DNA of 64,000 bases. Origin: Chondrinema litorale (GTDB lineage Bacteria > Bacteroidota > Bacteroidia > Cytophagales > Flammeovirgaceae). This document shows, piece after piece, positions 35,958 to 46,317 of the stretch (the stretch's first letter is position 1; each line of letters starts with the position of its first letter). A model generated the notes under the pieces. That model had not been told where the DNA came from and made no database searches. It saw only the letters and a program-made list of their open reading frames with translations. The stretch lies in assembly GCF_026250525.1 (NCBI RefSeq), contig NZ_CP111043.1:2221421-2285420 (forward strand). Direction: 5' to 3'. The translations under genes were made by a program, and so were the position numbers.

Positions 35958-37382
35958 ATGGACTTCGCCAAAAAACTTACTACAAAAGAGAAAGCTCTTC
36001 GAATAAATCTTGATAATAAAATTTATGGATCGTTTGCAGAAATTGGAGCTGGCCAAGATGTGGCAGCAAATTTCTTTAAAGCCGGAGGAGCATCAGGTAC
36101 AGTAGCAAAAACAATGTCGGCATATGATATGGCATTTAGTGATGCTATTTACGGACCCGAAGAAACAAAAAGATATGTTTGCGAGCCCAGGTTGATAAAA
36201 ATGATTGACAAAGAGTATCGCTTGTGTATTAAGAGATTACAACACAAAGCAGAAGATACTTGCTTTTTTGCATTTGCAGATACCGTAGAGGCACTCAATT
36301 ATAAAAGAACAAATGAAGGTAGAGGCTGGATGGGGCTTCGGTATCAGTTAACACCTAAAAGTGAACCCAACGAATGTGTTATTCACATTCGAATGAAAGA
36401 CAACGATCCTATATTACAGCAACAAGCAGTTGGCTATGTTGGAGTAAATCTAATTTACGGTTGTTTCTTTTTATATGATAATCCAGAAGAATTATTGAAT
36501 TCATTGTTAGACGAAGTAACATCTAACAGAATGGAAATTGACTTTTTTAGATTATCTGGTCCAGATTTTAAAGATGTAGATAACAGAATCTTCAGTTTAA
36601 AACTGGTGAAAAACGGATTGACAAAAGCAACCATGTTTGGTCCGGATGGAGAGGTGTTACAGCCAGCCGATGTTTTATACAAAAAGAACATCTTGATTTT
36701 AAGAGGTCGTTTTAGACCTGTAACTAAGGTAAATATTGATATGCTCGAAAGAGGCTATGCACAGTTCAGCAAAGAGCCAGATGTGAATCCAGAAAATATC
36801 ATTACACTTTCAGAGCTTACTCTTTCAGACTTAAAAGATTCTAACGAAGGAGAAATTGATGAAAAAGATTTTATGGACAGAGTAAATATTCTGTGTTCAT
36901 TGGGTCAAACTGTAATGATCTCCAACTATCAAGAATATTATAAGCTAATTGCTTATCTCTCTAAATTCACTAGAAATAAAAAAATCGGGATGATTCTCGG
37001 TGTGTATAGCATTGAGAAAATCTTTATGGAAAAATATTATACCGATTTAAAAGGTGGAATTTTAGAGTCTTTTGGTATTTTGTTCGGTAGAAATATTAAG
37101 CTTTTGGTTTACCCATCTTACAGAAAAGGTTCTAGTGAAATTATACACAGCGAAGATATTTTCTTGCCAGAGCATTTAGTGCAATTATTTATGTATCTGG
37201 TTGCCAATAATAAAATTGAAAATATTTTAGGCTGTGATGAAAAACACCTCCATATTATTTCTGATGATGTTTTAACCTCAATAAAAAATGGAGAAACTTC
37301 TTGGGAAGAGCTTGTGCCTCAGAAAGTAGCTGAACAGATTAAAGATAATTGTCTGTTTGACTATCCGTGCAAGATTGAATAA
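35958..37382 (+). CDS. Conserved Bacteroidota protein of unknown function, 474 residues
   Basis: A soluble 474-residue protein without signal peptide or membrane helix. I recognise it as a widely conserved Bacteroidota protein whose database labels (TonB receptor, nicotinate-nucleotide adenylyltransferase) are not supported by what is seen: there is no barrel, plug or nucleotidyltransferase motif. Conserved-looking stretches are GSFAEIGAGQDVAANFFKAG, GASGTVAKTMSAYDM, TYEGRGWMGLR-like YKRTNEGRGWMGLRYQL and a GFDP-type LKGGILESFGILFGRNIKL. The conserved glycine-rich N-terminus suggests a nucleotide or cofactor-handling enzyme, but this is speculation. The gene is monocistronic with a 180-base leader. 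Confidence 0.7.
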   Translation: MDFAKKLTTKEKALRINLDNKIYGSFAEIGAGQDVAANFFKAGGASGTVAKTMSAYDMAFSDAIYGPEETKRYVCEPRLIKMIDKEYRLCIKRLQHKAEDTCFFAFADTVEALNYKRTNEGRGWMGLRYQLTPKSEPNECVIHIRMKDNDPILQQQAVGYVGVNLIYGCFFLYDNPEELLNSLLDEVTSNRMEIDFFRLSGPDFKDVDNRIFSLKLVKNGLTKATMFGPDGEVLQPADVLYKKNILILRGRFRPVTKVNIDMLERGYAQFSKEPDVNPENIITLSELTLSDLKDSNEGEIDEKDFMDRVNILCSLGQTVMISNYQEYYKLIAYLSKFTRNKKIGMILGVYSIEKIFMEKYYTDLKGGILESFGILFGRNIKLLVYPSYRKGSSEIIHSEDIFLPEHLVQLFMYLVANNKIENILGCDEKHLHIISDDVLTSIKNGETSWEELVPQKVAEQIKDNCLFDYPCKIE

Positions 37383-37564
37383 TATATAAAAGATAAAGAT
37401 TAAAAAGATTGAGGAGGGGAAATAATAAAAGCCGCATCAGTAACACGGCTCTTATTTGGTCAAATTATTAAAGCTATCGAACATCAAGTACAGGAATAAA
37501 GCATCCTGTAAGCTTTCTTTTTTACGATGGCTTTTTATATATATTTTATGTTTCTTGATTTTTT

Positions 37565-38416
37565 TTAATCTTTATCGATATTTTCTTCAGTTTTATCTTC
37601 AGTTTCTTCTACTTCGTCTAAACTACTAGTCGTAGACTCATCGCTTTTTTCATCTTTATCGAAAGCTTCCTGATTAAAAGTTTCTGGTAGAGTAGTGGCT
37701 GTCATTCCTGCAGCACTTAAAGCAGAAAGCATTTCAATTAAGTCTGGCTGTGGGTGTACATCAGAAATATCTGATCTTACACTTACATGAGAAAATATAC
37801 CTGGAGTACCTCTTAGTGCTCTATCTGAAATATCCCACATATCTGCCTGATAAGTTTTAGGAATAGAATATACCTCACAAAGATACAACAGTAATTTGCT
37901 GAGCGATTCAATCTGGTTTTCTGAATATTTGTGGTAAAATCGGTGATTTCTAAATTTATCTATATACTCAATTACTTGATCCTCTGGTACTGTTGTTCTG
38001 TATGCAGTATAGAATTTGCCATTTTCCCAAGAAAGTGCTCCCGCATTACAAAGCATAATTGCTATCGAACCTTTTTCAAGCGATCTTGTATGAAAGCGAT
38101 CTTTATATCTGGCAGGTACTTCATTACTACTCACATGAGTGTTTAAGTGCATAGCCCAATATTTTGATGGAAAGGCACTATAAATTTGACCATCTTTATA
38201 GCTTGCCGCATTTGAGTAGGGTTTACCAGCTATACATAAACAAGCTCCAATTCTTGGACCTTTACTTCTCCAGTTTTCAATTACATCTGCAGGATTTGGG
38301 TGAGATACAGAGTGATGTAAAAATATTTGTTTTTTTTGTTGTATCTCGCGGAAATAATCAGTTTGAGAGCTGATCGGATAAAGTACAACTTTGCTTAAGT
38401 CAAGCGGTGATTTCAT
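37565..38416 (-). CDS. Amidase_2/PGRP-type N-acetylmuramoyl-L-alanine amidase domain protein without signal peptide
   Basis: A 283-residue protein with an amidase_2 (PGRP/T7 lysozyme-like) fold: IFLHHSVSHPNP with H35 as a zinc ligand, IGACLCIAGKPY, FPSKYWAMHLNTH, and later KGSIAIMLCNAG and SVRSDISDVHPQPDLI, which corresponds to the C-terminal catalytic part with its histidine. Such enzymes cut the bond between muramic acid and the peptide. It has no signal peptide or lipobox, but an acidic Ser/Glu tail (about 255-283). Thus it is either a cytoplasmic recycling enzyme, a tailed phage-like endolysin, or exported by an unusual route. No holin or phage gene is beside it. Confidence 0.75.
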   Translation of the reverse strand: MKSPLDLSKVVLYPISSQTDYFREIQQKKQIFLHHSVSHPNPADVIENWRSKGPRIGACLCIAGKPYSNAASYKDGQIYSAFPSKYWAMHLNTHVSSNEVPARYKDRFHTRSLEKGSIAIMLCNAGALSWENGKFYTAYRTTVPEDQVIEYIDKFRNHRFYHKYSENQIESLSKLLLYLCEVYSIPKTYQADMWDISDRALRGTPGIFSHVSVRSDISDVHPQPDLIEMLSALSAAGMTATTLPETFNQEAFDKDEKSDESTTSSLDEVEETEDKTEENIDKD

Positions 38417-38644
38417 CGGTTACTTTTCCTTTAAAGGTTAGTATATCAAAAATTGGCTTCAGATAAAAAAATCTACACCTTACAAAATATTCACTACTAT
38501 TTTATGAAGAAAAATTAATTTAAAGAAGAATATTCCACAAAATGTAGATATTAATTCATTTTGTTAAACCAGATAATGAAAAAATAGAAAAAAAATTATT
38601 GGAATATAAATTTAATGTACATTTAATACTATCTATTCTTTCGC

Positions 38645-38659
38645 ACTTGCATTGCAAGT
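38645..38659. promoter_or_regulatory. Small inverted repeat in the gltX leader
   Basis: ACTTGC-ATT-GCAAGT is a perfect 6-bp stem with a 3-base loop, 36 bases before gltX. It is too small to act as a terminator and could be a regulator site or leader hairpin. Confidence 0.25.
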
Positions 38660-38694
38660 TATAGATTTGTAATTGAGAATTTAAATTTAGATTG

Positions 38695-40230
38695 ATGGAA
38701 AATAACGTAATTGTGCGATTTGCACCGAGTCCTACAGGACCCCTGCATATTGGTGGAGTAAGAACAGCATTATTTAACTATCTTTTTGCTAAAAAACACG
38801 GCGGTACCATGTTGCTCAGAATCGAAGATACTGATCAGAATAGGTTCGTACCAGGCGCTGAAGAATATATAAAGGAAGCTTTAGAATGGTGTGGAATTGA
38901 GTTAGACGAAAGTCCGTGGAATCCAGGAGACAGAGGGCCTTACCGCCAGTCTGAAAGAAAAGAGATGTATGCAGAGTATGCAGAAAAACTAGTAAAAGAA
39001 GGTAAAGCATATTACGCTTTTGATACATCCGAAGAACTTAGCGCTCTAAGAGATAAATTCGAGAAGGAAAAAGGAGAGAGCTTCTTTTACAATGCTGTAA
39101 TGAGAAATAGGTTGAAAAACTCATTAACTATGAGTGCAGCAGAAGTGCAAGAAAAAATAGAAAGTGGAGAGCCTTATGTAATTAGGTTAAAAGTACCTAT
39201 AAAAAAGGAAATCCGTCTAAAAGATATGATTAGAGGGTGGGTAGTTGTTCATTCTCATTCAATTGATGATAAAATCTTGCTTAAAGCTGATGGTATGCCT
39301 ACTTACCATTTAGCAAATATTGTAGACGATCACTTAATGGGTGTAACACATGTAATTAGAGGTGAAGAGTGGTTACCTTCAGCACCTTTGCATGTTTTGC
39401 TATATGAGAGTTTGGGTTGGGCTAACGAAATGCCTGAGTTTGCACACTTACCATTGTTGCTAAAACCTAGTGGTAAAGGTAAATTGAGTAAAAGAGATGG
39501 TGATAAACTGGGATTTTCTGTTTTTCCATTGCAATGGAATGATCCAGAAAATGGCCAAATATCTTCTGGATATAGAGAAGATGGTTTTTTGGCAGATGCA
39601 TTTACGAACTTTTTAGCTTTGTTAGGTTGGAGTTCAGGAACAGATCAAGAAATCTATACCAAAGAAGAATTGATAGAAGTATTTTCTATTGAAAGAATTA
39701 GTAAGTCAGGTGCTAAGTTTGATTTTGAAAAAGCAAAATGGTTTAATCAACAATATCTAAAAACCTATCCAGTAGAAAAGTTAACTGAGAAGTATCTGGA
39801 AACACTCAAAGCAGAAGGCATTGAATGTGATTTTGAAAAAGCAAAAAAGATCACTTCTTTAATGCAAGAGCGTGTAGTTTTTCCGGCTGAGATTTATACC
39901 AATGCAAAATTCTTTTTTGAAGTGCCAGAAGAGTACGATCAAAAAGTGGCAAAGAAAAAATGGAATGCCGAAGTAGTAGATGTATTTACATATTATGCTG
40001 CTGGTGTAAAAAATGCAGATAATTTTGATGAAACTGCTGCAAAAGAAATTCTTGTAAAAATTCTAGAAGAAAAAGGAATTGGTATGGGTAAAGTTATGCA
40101 ATCTTTAAGATTAGCAATAACTGGAGTTGGTGGAGGCCCAGATCTTATGCCTGTACTAGAAGTACTTGGCAAAGATGAAGTAGCTTCAAGAATTAATATT
40201 GCTATAGAAAAGCTTTCGAGTTTTGTTTAA
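38695..40230 (+). CDS. gltX: Glutamate--tRNA ligase
   Basis: Glutamyl-tRNA synthetase, class I, 511 residues. The ATG at 38695 is taken as start; TTG 38692 is the other possibility. The HIGH-type motif PSPTGPLHIGGVRTALFNYLF near the N-terminus and the KMSKS-type KGKLSKRDGDKLGF around residue 265 are present, with the GEEWLPSAPLHVLLYESLGW and anticodon-binding C-terminal helical region ending in a VGGGPDLMPVLEVLG loop. It is cytoplasmic, single in its transcript with a hairpin downstream. Discriminating versus non-discriminating type cannot be decided here. Confidence 0.96.
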   Translation: MENNVIVRFAPSPTGPLHIGGVRTALFNYLFAKKHGGTMLLRIEDTDQNRFVPGAEEYIKEALEWCGIELDESPWNPGDRGPYRQSERKEMYAEYAEKLVKEGKAYYAFDTSEELSALRDKFEKEKGESFFYNAVMRNRLKNSLTMSAAEVQEKIESGEPYVIRLKVPIKKEIRLKDMIRGWVVVHSHSIDDKILLKADGMPTYHLANIVDDHLMGVTHVIRGEEWLPSAPLHVLLYESLGWANEMPEFAHLPLLLKPSGKGKLSKRDGDKLGFSVFPLQWNDPENGQISSGYREDGFLADAFTNFLALLGWSSGTDQEIYTKEELIEVFSIERISKSGAKFDFEKAKWFNQQYLKTYPVEKLTEKYLETLKAEGIECDFEKAKKITSLMQERVVFPAEIYTNAKFFFEVPEEYDQKVAKKKWNAEVVDVFTYYAAGVKNADNFDETAAKEILVKILEEKGIGMGKVMQSLRLAITGVGGGPDLMPVLEVLGKDEVASRINIAIEKLSSFV

Positions 40231-40240
40231 TTGTAAATAA

Positions 40241-40275
40241 AATAAGCACTGTTTTACATAAACAGTGCTTATTAG
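40241..40275 (+). terminator. Hairpin after gltX
   Basis: AATAAGCACTGTTT (40241-40254) and AAACAGTGCTTATT (40260-40273) form a perfect stem with a 5-base loop, but the tail is short in Ts, so the terminator is probable rather than certain. Confidence 0.7.
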
Positions 40276-40335
40276 ACTAAAAACATTTACCTTTATTTAA
40301 TGTTCGATTATAAACAGTATCATTACATTTAATAA

Positions 40336-41319
40336 TTGAAATTAAGATATTCTAAATCCTTATTTTTTCTTCTAGCAATTTCTGTATTTAATTGCCAGAT
40401 TATTTCCCGAACCAAAGTTGAAATTAAAGAAGGTGCTTGGGCAATTAATGGAGAACTCACTTATCCAAATACAGAAGCAGAAGGCTTGCTTTTAAATGTA
40501 AGGATGGTAAATGTAACTTTTGAAGATTTGGTTAATCCAGATTTTGATTCAAAATCAAATACAGACCTTTTCCTCCGAAAAATTTCAGAATATAAAAAAG
40601 CTGGAATTAATACCTTTACCTTAAATATGCAAGGAGGTATGCCCGGTTACGAAGGGGCAATTAATTCAGCTTTTAGACCTGACGGGAAATTAAAAACCAG
40701 TTATTTACATCGTTTGGCAGATGTTATCCGAGTATGTGATATACAAGGTATAGTCGTAATTCTGGGATGTTTTTATCACGGGCAAGACCAAATACTAAGA
40801 GATAATACTGCTGTTTTTCAAGCAGTAAAGAGTACTGCAAACTGGATTAAGGAGCAGCAGTTTGGCAATGTAATGCTAGATATAGCCAACGAGTATTCTC
40901 ATCAGGAGTATGATCATGAAGTAATCAGAGAAGAAGATACAATGATCGAATTAATTCAACTGTCAAAAGAAACAAATCCCGATCTTCTTGTATCTGTAAG
41001 TGGAGGTGGAAATGGTACGGTTTCTCCAAAAGTGATTGAAGCTTGTGACTTCATTCTTATACATTTGGATGAAACACCAGTTCAAAAGTATAAAGATCGT
41101 ATTGATCAATTAATGTATTTTCATAAACCAATTATTTGTAATAAAGATGACAAAACTGGAGAAGAAGGAGTAAATGCACTAACTACAGCAATTAAAAACA
41201 AATGCTCTTGGGGATATGTAAACAAAGAATTAAATCAGTATTTTCCGGTAGAATATAATGGTTTTGCAGACGATACACTGGTTTATTCTAAAATATTCGA
41301 ACTAGTCCATCCTCAATAA
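40336..41319 (+). CDS. GH5-like TIM-barrel lipoprotein
   Basis: A 327-residue lipoprotein of the glycoside hydrolase/cellulase-like TIM-barrel superfamily. The only sensible start is TTG 40336, giving MKLRYSKSLFFLLAISVFNC with the lipobox SVFNC (Cys 20). The mature part opens with WAINGELTYPN and has MVNVTFEDL, NMQGGMPGYEGAINSAF, VVILGCFYHGQDQILRDN and MLDIANEYSH (the NE pair typical of the acid/base glutamate), followed by SVSGGGNGTVSPK and a late IICNKDDKTGEEG loop that may carry the nucleophile. The substrate is unknown. It sits between gltX and gnd. Confidence 0.72.
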   Translation: MKLRYSKSLFFLLAISVFNCQIISRTKVEIKEGAWAINGELTYPNTEAEGLLLNVRMVNVTFEDLVNPDFDSKSNTDLFLRKISEYKKAGINTFTLNMQGGMPGYEGAINSAFRPDGKLKTSYLHRLADVIRVCDIQGIVVILGCFYHGQDQILRDNTAVFQAVKSTANWIKEQQFGNVMLDIANEYSHQEYDHEVIREEDTMIELIQLSKETNPDLLVSVSGGGNGTVSPKVIEACDFILIHLDETPVQKYKDRIDQLMYFHKPIICNKDDKTGEEGVNALTTAIKNKCSWGYVNKELNQYFPVEYNGFADDTLVYSKIFELVHPQ

Positions 41320-41400
41320 AGTTAGATTTACGTACTTTTAATTTAATTCCATTTAAACTCATCATATTTCTACAGTCTAAAATTTTTTTTAATCTAAATT

Positions 41401-42810
41401 ATGGAGCAGGAAAAATATCATTTTGGAATGGTTGGCCTTGGAGTAATGGGACGTAACTTCATTCTAAACGTAGCAGACAACGGATTTTCAGCAGCAGGTC
41501 TTGATCTTGATAAAGAAAAAGTAGCTGCATTAAATAGTGAAGGTTCTGGTAAAAAAGTAAAAGGAACAACATCTAAAGAAGAATTTATAGATATGCTTGA
41601 AGCACCAAGATGCGTAATGCTTTTAGTGCCAGCAGGTAAAGCTGTAGATTCTGTAATTGATGATCTTTTACCTCATCTTGATAAAGGAGATTTAATTATT
41701 GATGGTGGTAATTCATTTTTTGAAGATACCAACAGAAGAGAAAAATACCTCACAGAAAAAGGTGTTCACTTTATGGGTATAGGTGTTTCTGGTGGTGCTA
41801 AAGGAGCAAGACTTGGCCCTAGTATTATGCCAGGTGGCAAAGCAGAAGCATATGATTTGGTAAAACCTATTCTCGAAGCAGTTTCTGCGAAAGTAAATAA
41901 CGAGCCATGTGTGGCATATCTTGGTAATACCTCTTCTGGTAATTATGTAAAGATGGTGCATAATGGTATAGAGTATGCCTTAATGCAATTAATTGCTGAA
42001 GCCTATGATGTATTAAAGCAAATAGGAGGTTTAAGCAACGAAGAGCTTCACGAAACTTTTAGTAAGTGGAATGAAGGTAAACTTCAATCTTTCCTTATAG
42101 AAATTACAGCGGCAATTTTCACACAAGAAGATCCTGAAACTGGCAGAATGCTAGTAGATGCTATTCTTGATAAAGCCAAGCAAAAAGGAACAGGAAAATG
42201 GACATCTCAAAACGCAATGGATTTGGGAATGCCAGTACCTACCATAGATGCAGCTGTTACAATGAGAGAACTTTCTGCATTAAAATCAGACAGAATTACA
42301 CTCGATAGTATCTTTGATGGTGCAGGTACATACCCTTCTGTAGATAAAGCTACTTTCGTAGATCAAGTTGAAAATGCCCTGTATTTTGCATTTATTATGG
42401 CATATGCACAAGGTATGGCTGTATTAAGTACTGCATCAGAAGATTATAACTATGGGTTAAACCTTGAAACCATTGCTAAAATCTGGCGTGGTGGCTGTAT
42501 TATTAGAGCAGGTTTACTTGAGCACATCAGAAAAGCTTATGATGCAAAACCTGATTTGATCAACCTAATTGCAGATTCATTCTTTGCAACCGAGATTAAA
42601 TCTATACAAGGTGATACAAGAGAGGTAATTTCTTTAGGGATAAAAGCAGGTGTTCCTTTAACTGCATTCTCTTCTGCATTATCTTATTTTGATTCACTCA
42701 GATCTGGGCGTTTGCCATTAAATCTGGTACAAGCACAAAGAGACTTTTTTGGTTCGCATACCTACGAAAGAACTGATATGGATGGAATTTTCCATACAGA
42801 GTGGGAGTAA
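41401..42810 (+). CDS. gnd: 6-phosphogluconate dehydrogenase (decarboxylating)
   Basis: The third enzyme of the oxidative pentose phosphate pathway: oxidises 6-phosphogluconate to ribulose 5-phosphate with NADP. The 469 residues match the normal length. Features: Rossmann GLGVMGRNFILNVADNG at the N-terminus, substrate-binding IIDGGNSFFEDTNRR and GGAKGARLGPSIMPGG, the catalytic lysine in the GNYVKMVHNGIEY motif, and the C-terminal substrate loop. It lies 65 bases upstream of zwf, the pathway's first enzyme, in the same direction. 6-phosphogluconolactonase (pgl), which often joins them, is not adjacent. Confidence 0.97.
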   Translation: MEQEKYHFGMVGLGVMGRNFILNVADNGFSAAGLDLDKEKVAALNSEGSGKKVKGTTSKEEFIDMLEAPRCVMLLVPAGKAVDSVIDDLLPHLDKGDLIIDGGNSFFEDTNRREKYLTEKGVHFMGIGVSGGAKGARLGPSIMPGGKAEAYDLVKPILEAVSAKVNNEPCVAYLGNTSSGNYVKMVHNGIEYALMQLIAEAYDVLKQIGGLSNEELHETFSKWNEGKLQSFLIEITAAIFTQEDPETGRMLVDAILDKAKQKGTGKWTSQNAMDLGMPVPTIDAAVTMRELSALKSDRITLDSIFDGAGTYPSVDKATFVDQVENALYFAFIMAYAQGMAVLSTASEDYNYGLNLETIAKIWRGGCIIRAGLLEHIRKAYDAKPDLINLIADSFFATEIKSIQGDTREVISLGIKAGVPLTAFSSALSYFDSLRSGRLPLNLVQAQRDFFGSHTYERTDMDGIFHTEWE

Positions 42811-42875
42811 AATTAATTAAGGCCTTATCCATACTAAATAAACCATAAGTTTAAGAGAGAAATATTTAATCTATC

Positions 42876-44387
42876 ATGATTGAGGCAGTAAAAAAACAGG
42901 ATGCAACCATTCTTGTAATTTTTGGAGCTGTTGGAGATTTGGGTAAAAGAAAACTCGGCCCAGCAGTTTACAATCTTTTTCTAGATAACTGGTTGCCTGA
43001 TAATTTTATATTACTTGGTGTAAGCCACCACGAACAAGACGATAATTCTTTCAAAAAAATAATGAAAGAAAGTATCGATGAATTTTCCAGAAACGGTAAA
43101 GTTGATGAACAACGTTGGGAAAAATTCTCGCAGTGTTTGAAATATTTTAGAGCAGATTTTACAGATAAAAAATCTATAGACGATCTGCACGAAGAAATTA
43201 ATACAATTGAAAAAGGATGGAACAAATCTGCAAATAGAATTTTCTATTTGTCAGTTTCTCCAAGATTTGTAGATACAATTTCTAAAAACCTAAGTGAGTC
43301 TGGTGCAGCAAGCGATAAGAAGAAAGCAAGAATTATTGTAGAAAAACCATTTGGTAGAGACCTAAATTCTGCAAAAGAATTAAATAAGTCGCTTACTAAG
43401 TGTTTTGATGAAAGTCAGATATATAGAATTGACCATTACCTTGGTAAAGAGACTGTTCAAAATATTTTGGCCTTCCGTTTTGCTAACTCTATTTTTGAGC
43501 CACTTTGGAACAGAAACTACATAGAAAGTGTACAGATTACTGTGGCTGAAAATGTAGGGGTAGAGCATAGAGGTAATTATTACGATACTTCTGGTGCATT
43601 GAGAGATATGATCCAAAACCACTTATTACAGTTACTTTGTATGGTGGCTATGGAACCTCCAATAACCTATATTGCCGATGACATAAGAAACAGAAAAGTT
43701 GATGTTTTAAATGCTATTAGAAAATATACGCAAGCCGAAGTTGACAAATTTGCAGTAAGAGGTCAATACAGTAAAGGTGTTATTAAAGGAAAAGAAGTTG
43801 TAGGTTATAGAGAGTCGCCAAGAGTAGACCCAGAATCTAACACCGAAACTTTTGTTGCTTTAAAACTTTCTATAGATAACTGGAGATGGAAAGGTGTTCC
43901 TTTTTATTTGAGAACTGGTAAAAGTATGGGGAATAAAACTTCTTCTATTACTATAGAATTTAAGCCGGTTTCTCATCAGCTTTTCCCTTGTAATATTTCT
44001 CATATGTCATCATCTAACTTGTTGACAATAAATATTCAACCTGAGATGGGAATTAAGTTGAATTTCCAAGCAAAAGAACCAGGTTTGGAAATGTTGGTAA
44101 AACCTGTAGAAATGTCTTTCGACTATTCTAACTCTTACGAGCAGGAACCACCAGAAGCTTATGAAACTTTATTGCTTGATGTAATGGAAGGCGATGCTAC
44201 CTTGTTTATGCGTGCTGATGAAGTGGAATCTGCTTGGTCTTTAATTATGCCAATCTTAAAAAATTGGGAGAATAATAAAGCCGGTAACTTCCCGAATTAC
44301 GAAGCTGGTTCTTGGGGACCTAAAGAAGCGCATGATTTGCTCAAAGCAAATGGGCATAAGTGGATGATTGATTCTACTTTTAAATAA
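42876..44387 (+). CDS. zwf: Glucose-6-phosphate 1-dehydrogenase
   Basis: First enzyme of the oxidative pentose phosphate pathway, 503 residues. The nucleotide site [13 protein letters not shown], the [13 protein letters not shown] segment and the active-site [15 protein letters not shown] are all seen. It is cotranscribed with gnd (65 bases) and ends at a strong terminator. The opposite-strand lysS follows, so no pgl is in this operon. Confidence 0.97.
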   Translation: MIEAVKKQDATILVIFGAVGDLGKRKLGPAVYNLFLDNWLPDNFILLGVSHHEQDDNSFKKIMKESIDEFSRNGKVDEQRWEKFSQCLKYFRADFTDKKSIDDLHEEINTIEKGWNKSANRIFYLSVSPRFVDTISKNLSESGAASDKKKARIIVEKPFGRDLNSAKELNKSLTKCFDESQIYRIDHYLGKETVQNILAFRFANSIFEPLWNRNYIESVQITVAENVGVEHRGNYYDTSGALRDMIQNHLLQLLCMVAMEPPITYIADDIRNRKVDVLNAIRKYTQAEVDKFAVRGQYSKGVIKGKEVVGYRESPRVDPESNTETFVALKLSIDNWRWKGVPFYLRTGKSMGNKTSSITIEFKPVSHQLFPCNISHMSSSNLLTINIQPEMGIKLNFQAKEPGLEMLVKPVEMSFDYSNSYEQEPPEAYETLLLDVMEGDATLFMRADEVESAWSLIMPILKNWENNKAGNFPNYEAGSWGPKEAHDLLKANGHKWMIDSTFK

Positions 44388-44416
44388 AAGAGACTACTTA
44401 CTTATTGAATACATAC

Positions 44417-44448
44417 AAAAAAAGCTGATCGTTAGATCAGCTTTTTTT
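44417..44448. terminator. Bidirectional terminator between zwf and lysS
   Basis: AGCTGATC (44423-44430) and GATCAGCT (44435-44442) are a perfect stem with A and T runs on either side, so it serves zwf (plus) and lysS (minus). Confidence 0.92.
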
Positions 44449-44499
44449 ATTTATCTCAGAAATGAGTTCAAAGTTCTGTATTTCCAATACAAAGATTTT

Positions 44500-46227
44500 T
44501 TAGATAGCTGCAAGCCAACCTTCTACTTCTTCTTTGCTTGGGTTTTTCACATCTTTCAACTTCATTTTTTTCCTCATACCGCAAACATCATTAAATAATT
44601 TATTTGCATTGGCTTCTTTCATGCTTTCAATAGTTAAGAAACCAAGTTTTTGCACTATTGGAACTAACTCTTCTCTAACTCCAATCTTTACATAGTCAGC
44701 AGTAGTAGCATATTGTGGCTTTTTCTCTGGCTTCATTTGTGGGAAGAACAATACTTCCTGTATTGAAGGAGAGTTGGTCATGATCATAGACAAACGATCT
44801 ATACCAATACCCAAACCTGCTGTTGGAGGCATACCATACTCAAGTGCTCTTAAGAAATCTTCGTCAAGTACCATTGCTTCGTCATCACCTCTTTTACCTA
44901 GTTCCAACTGCTCTTCGAAACGCTTACGCTGATCTATTGGGTCGTTAAGCTCAGAGAATGAGTTACAGATTTCTTTACCGTTACAGATCGCCTCAAATCT
45001 TTCAACCAAACCTTCTTTGTCTCTGTGTTTTTTAGCCAATGGCGACATTTCCACAGGATAGTCGGTAATAAAAGTTGGTTGTATTAAATAAGGCTCACAT
45101 TTCTCACCGAAAATCTCATCGATCATTTTTCCTTTACCCATTGTATCGTCAATAGGCACATTCAGTTTTTGAGCAGTTTCTTTCAATTCTGCTTCATTCA
45201 TTTCTGAAATGTCGATGTCTGTAAAATGCTGAATTGCTTCGTACATGGTAAATCTTTTCCAAGGTCTTTGGAAGTTGATTGTATGTTCACCTACTTTTAC
45301 CTCAGTAGTGCCATGTATTTCCATAGCAATTTTTTCAACCATTTCTTCCACCAAGTTCATCATCCACTCATAGTCTTTATAAGCAACATAAAGTTCTATT
45401 TGAGTAAATTCTGGATTGTGGAAACGGCTCATACCTTCGTTTCTAAAATCTTTAGAAAACTCATACACACCATCAAACCCACCAACAATTAGCCTTTTTA
45501 AGTACAATTCATTTGCAATACGCAAATAAAGAGTCATGTCTAAAGTATTGTGATGTGTTTTAAATGGTCTCGCTGCTGCACCACCATACAAAGGTTGAAG
45601 AATAGGAGTTTCCACTTCGAGATAACCTCTGTCGTTAAGGTAATCTCTCATTGTATTCATCAACTGAGTTCTTTTACGAAATGTCTCTTTTACTTTTGGG
45701 TTTACTACCAAATCTGCATAGCGTTGTCTGTAACGCATTTCAGGATCTGTAAAAGCATCGTGTATATTTCCGTCTTTATCTGTTTTTGGTAATGGTAAAG
45801 GTTTTAAAGATTTAGAAAGTAAAGTCAATTCTTTTACATGAATTGTGATTTCACCCATTTGAGTAGTAAACACAAAACCTTTAATACCGATAATGTCACC
45901 AATATCTACCAGTTTTTTAAATACAGTATTATATAATGTTTTGTCTTCGTCTGGGCAAATTTCATCTCTGGCAACATAAACCTGAATTCTACCTGAAGCA
46001 TCTTGAATTTCAGCGAAAGAAGCTTTACCCATCTCACGTTTTATCATGAGTCTACCGGCAATAGAAACATCTTTATAATCGATCTTTCTACGTTCGTAAT
46101 TTTCAAGAATATCTTTAGCCTGTACATTTACTGTAAAAGAATCTGCAGGATAGGGATCGATACCCAGTTCCATTAATTTTTGCCTCTTCTCTCTTCTTTG
46201 AATCTCTTGTTCGCTCAAGTGCTGCAT
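44500..46227 (-). CDS. lysS: Lysine--tRNA ligase (class II)
   Basis: Class II lysyl-tRNA synthetase of 575 residues with start taken at ATG 46227 ([18 protein letters not shown]); the longer frame from 46320 adds residues not typical of LysRS and overlaps the promoter element. Motif regions are present: the N-terminal OB-fold anticodon domain ([19 protein letters not shown]), motif 2 ([19 protein letters not shown]), and motif 3 ([23 protein letters not shown]). A C-terminal extension of about 70 residues ([20 protein letters not shown]) is a feature of many Bacteroidota LysRS. Cytoplasmic, monocistronic. Confidence 0.96.
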   Translation of the reverse strand: MQHLSEQEIQRREKRQKLMELGIDPYPADSFTVNVQAKDILENYERRKIDYKDVSIAGRLMIKREMGKASFAEIQDASGRIQVYVARDEICPDEDKTLYNTVFKKLVDIGDIIGIKGFVFTTQMGEITIHVKELTLLSKSLKPLPLPKTDKDGNIHDAFTDPEMRYRQRYADLVVNPKVKETFRKRTQLMNTMRDYLNDRGYLEVETPILQPLYGGAAARPFKTHHNTLDMTLYLRIANELYLKRLIVGGFDGVYEFSKDFRNEGMSRFHNPEFTQIELYVAYKDYEWMMNLVEEMVEKIAMEIHGTTEVKVGEHTINFQRPWKRFTMYEAIQHFTDIDISEMNEAELKETAQKLNVPIDDTMGKGKMIDEIFGEKCEPYLIQPTFITDYPVEMSPLAKKHRDKEGLVERFEAICNGKEICNSFSELNDPIDQRKRFEEQLELGKRGDDEAMVLDEDFLRALEYGMPPTAGLGIGIDRLSMIMTNSPSIQEVLFFPQMKPEKKPQYATTADYVKIGVREELVPIVQKLGFLTIESMKEANANKLFNDVCGMRKKMKLKDVKNPSKEEVEGWLAAI

Positions 46228-46317
46228 TACAAAATCTGTATTATGATTTATATGTATTGATATTTTATTAAAATAACAGTCTGTGCAAGACAATAGCTGT
46301 TTATAATAATTTAAGCG

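Noticed and set aside
35958..37382. TonB-dependent receptor or adenylyltransferase labels for this gene
   Set aside because: No signal peptide, plug, barrel or nucleotidyltransferase motif is present.
37565..38416. Prophage call based on the amidase
   Set aside because: No integrase, capsid, tail or holin gene is nearby.
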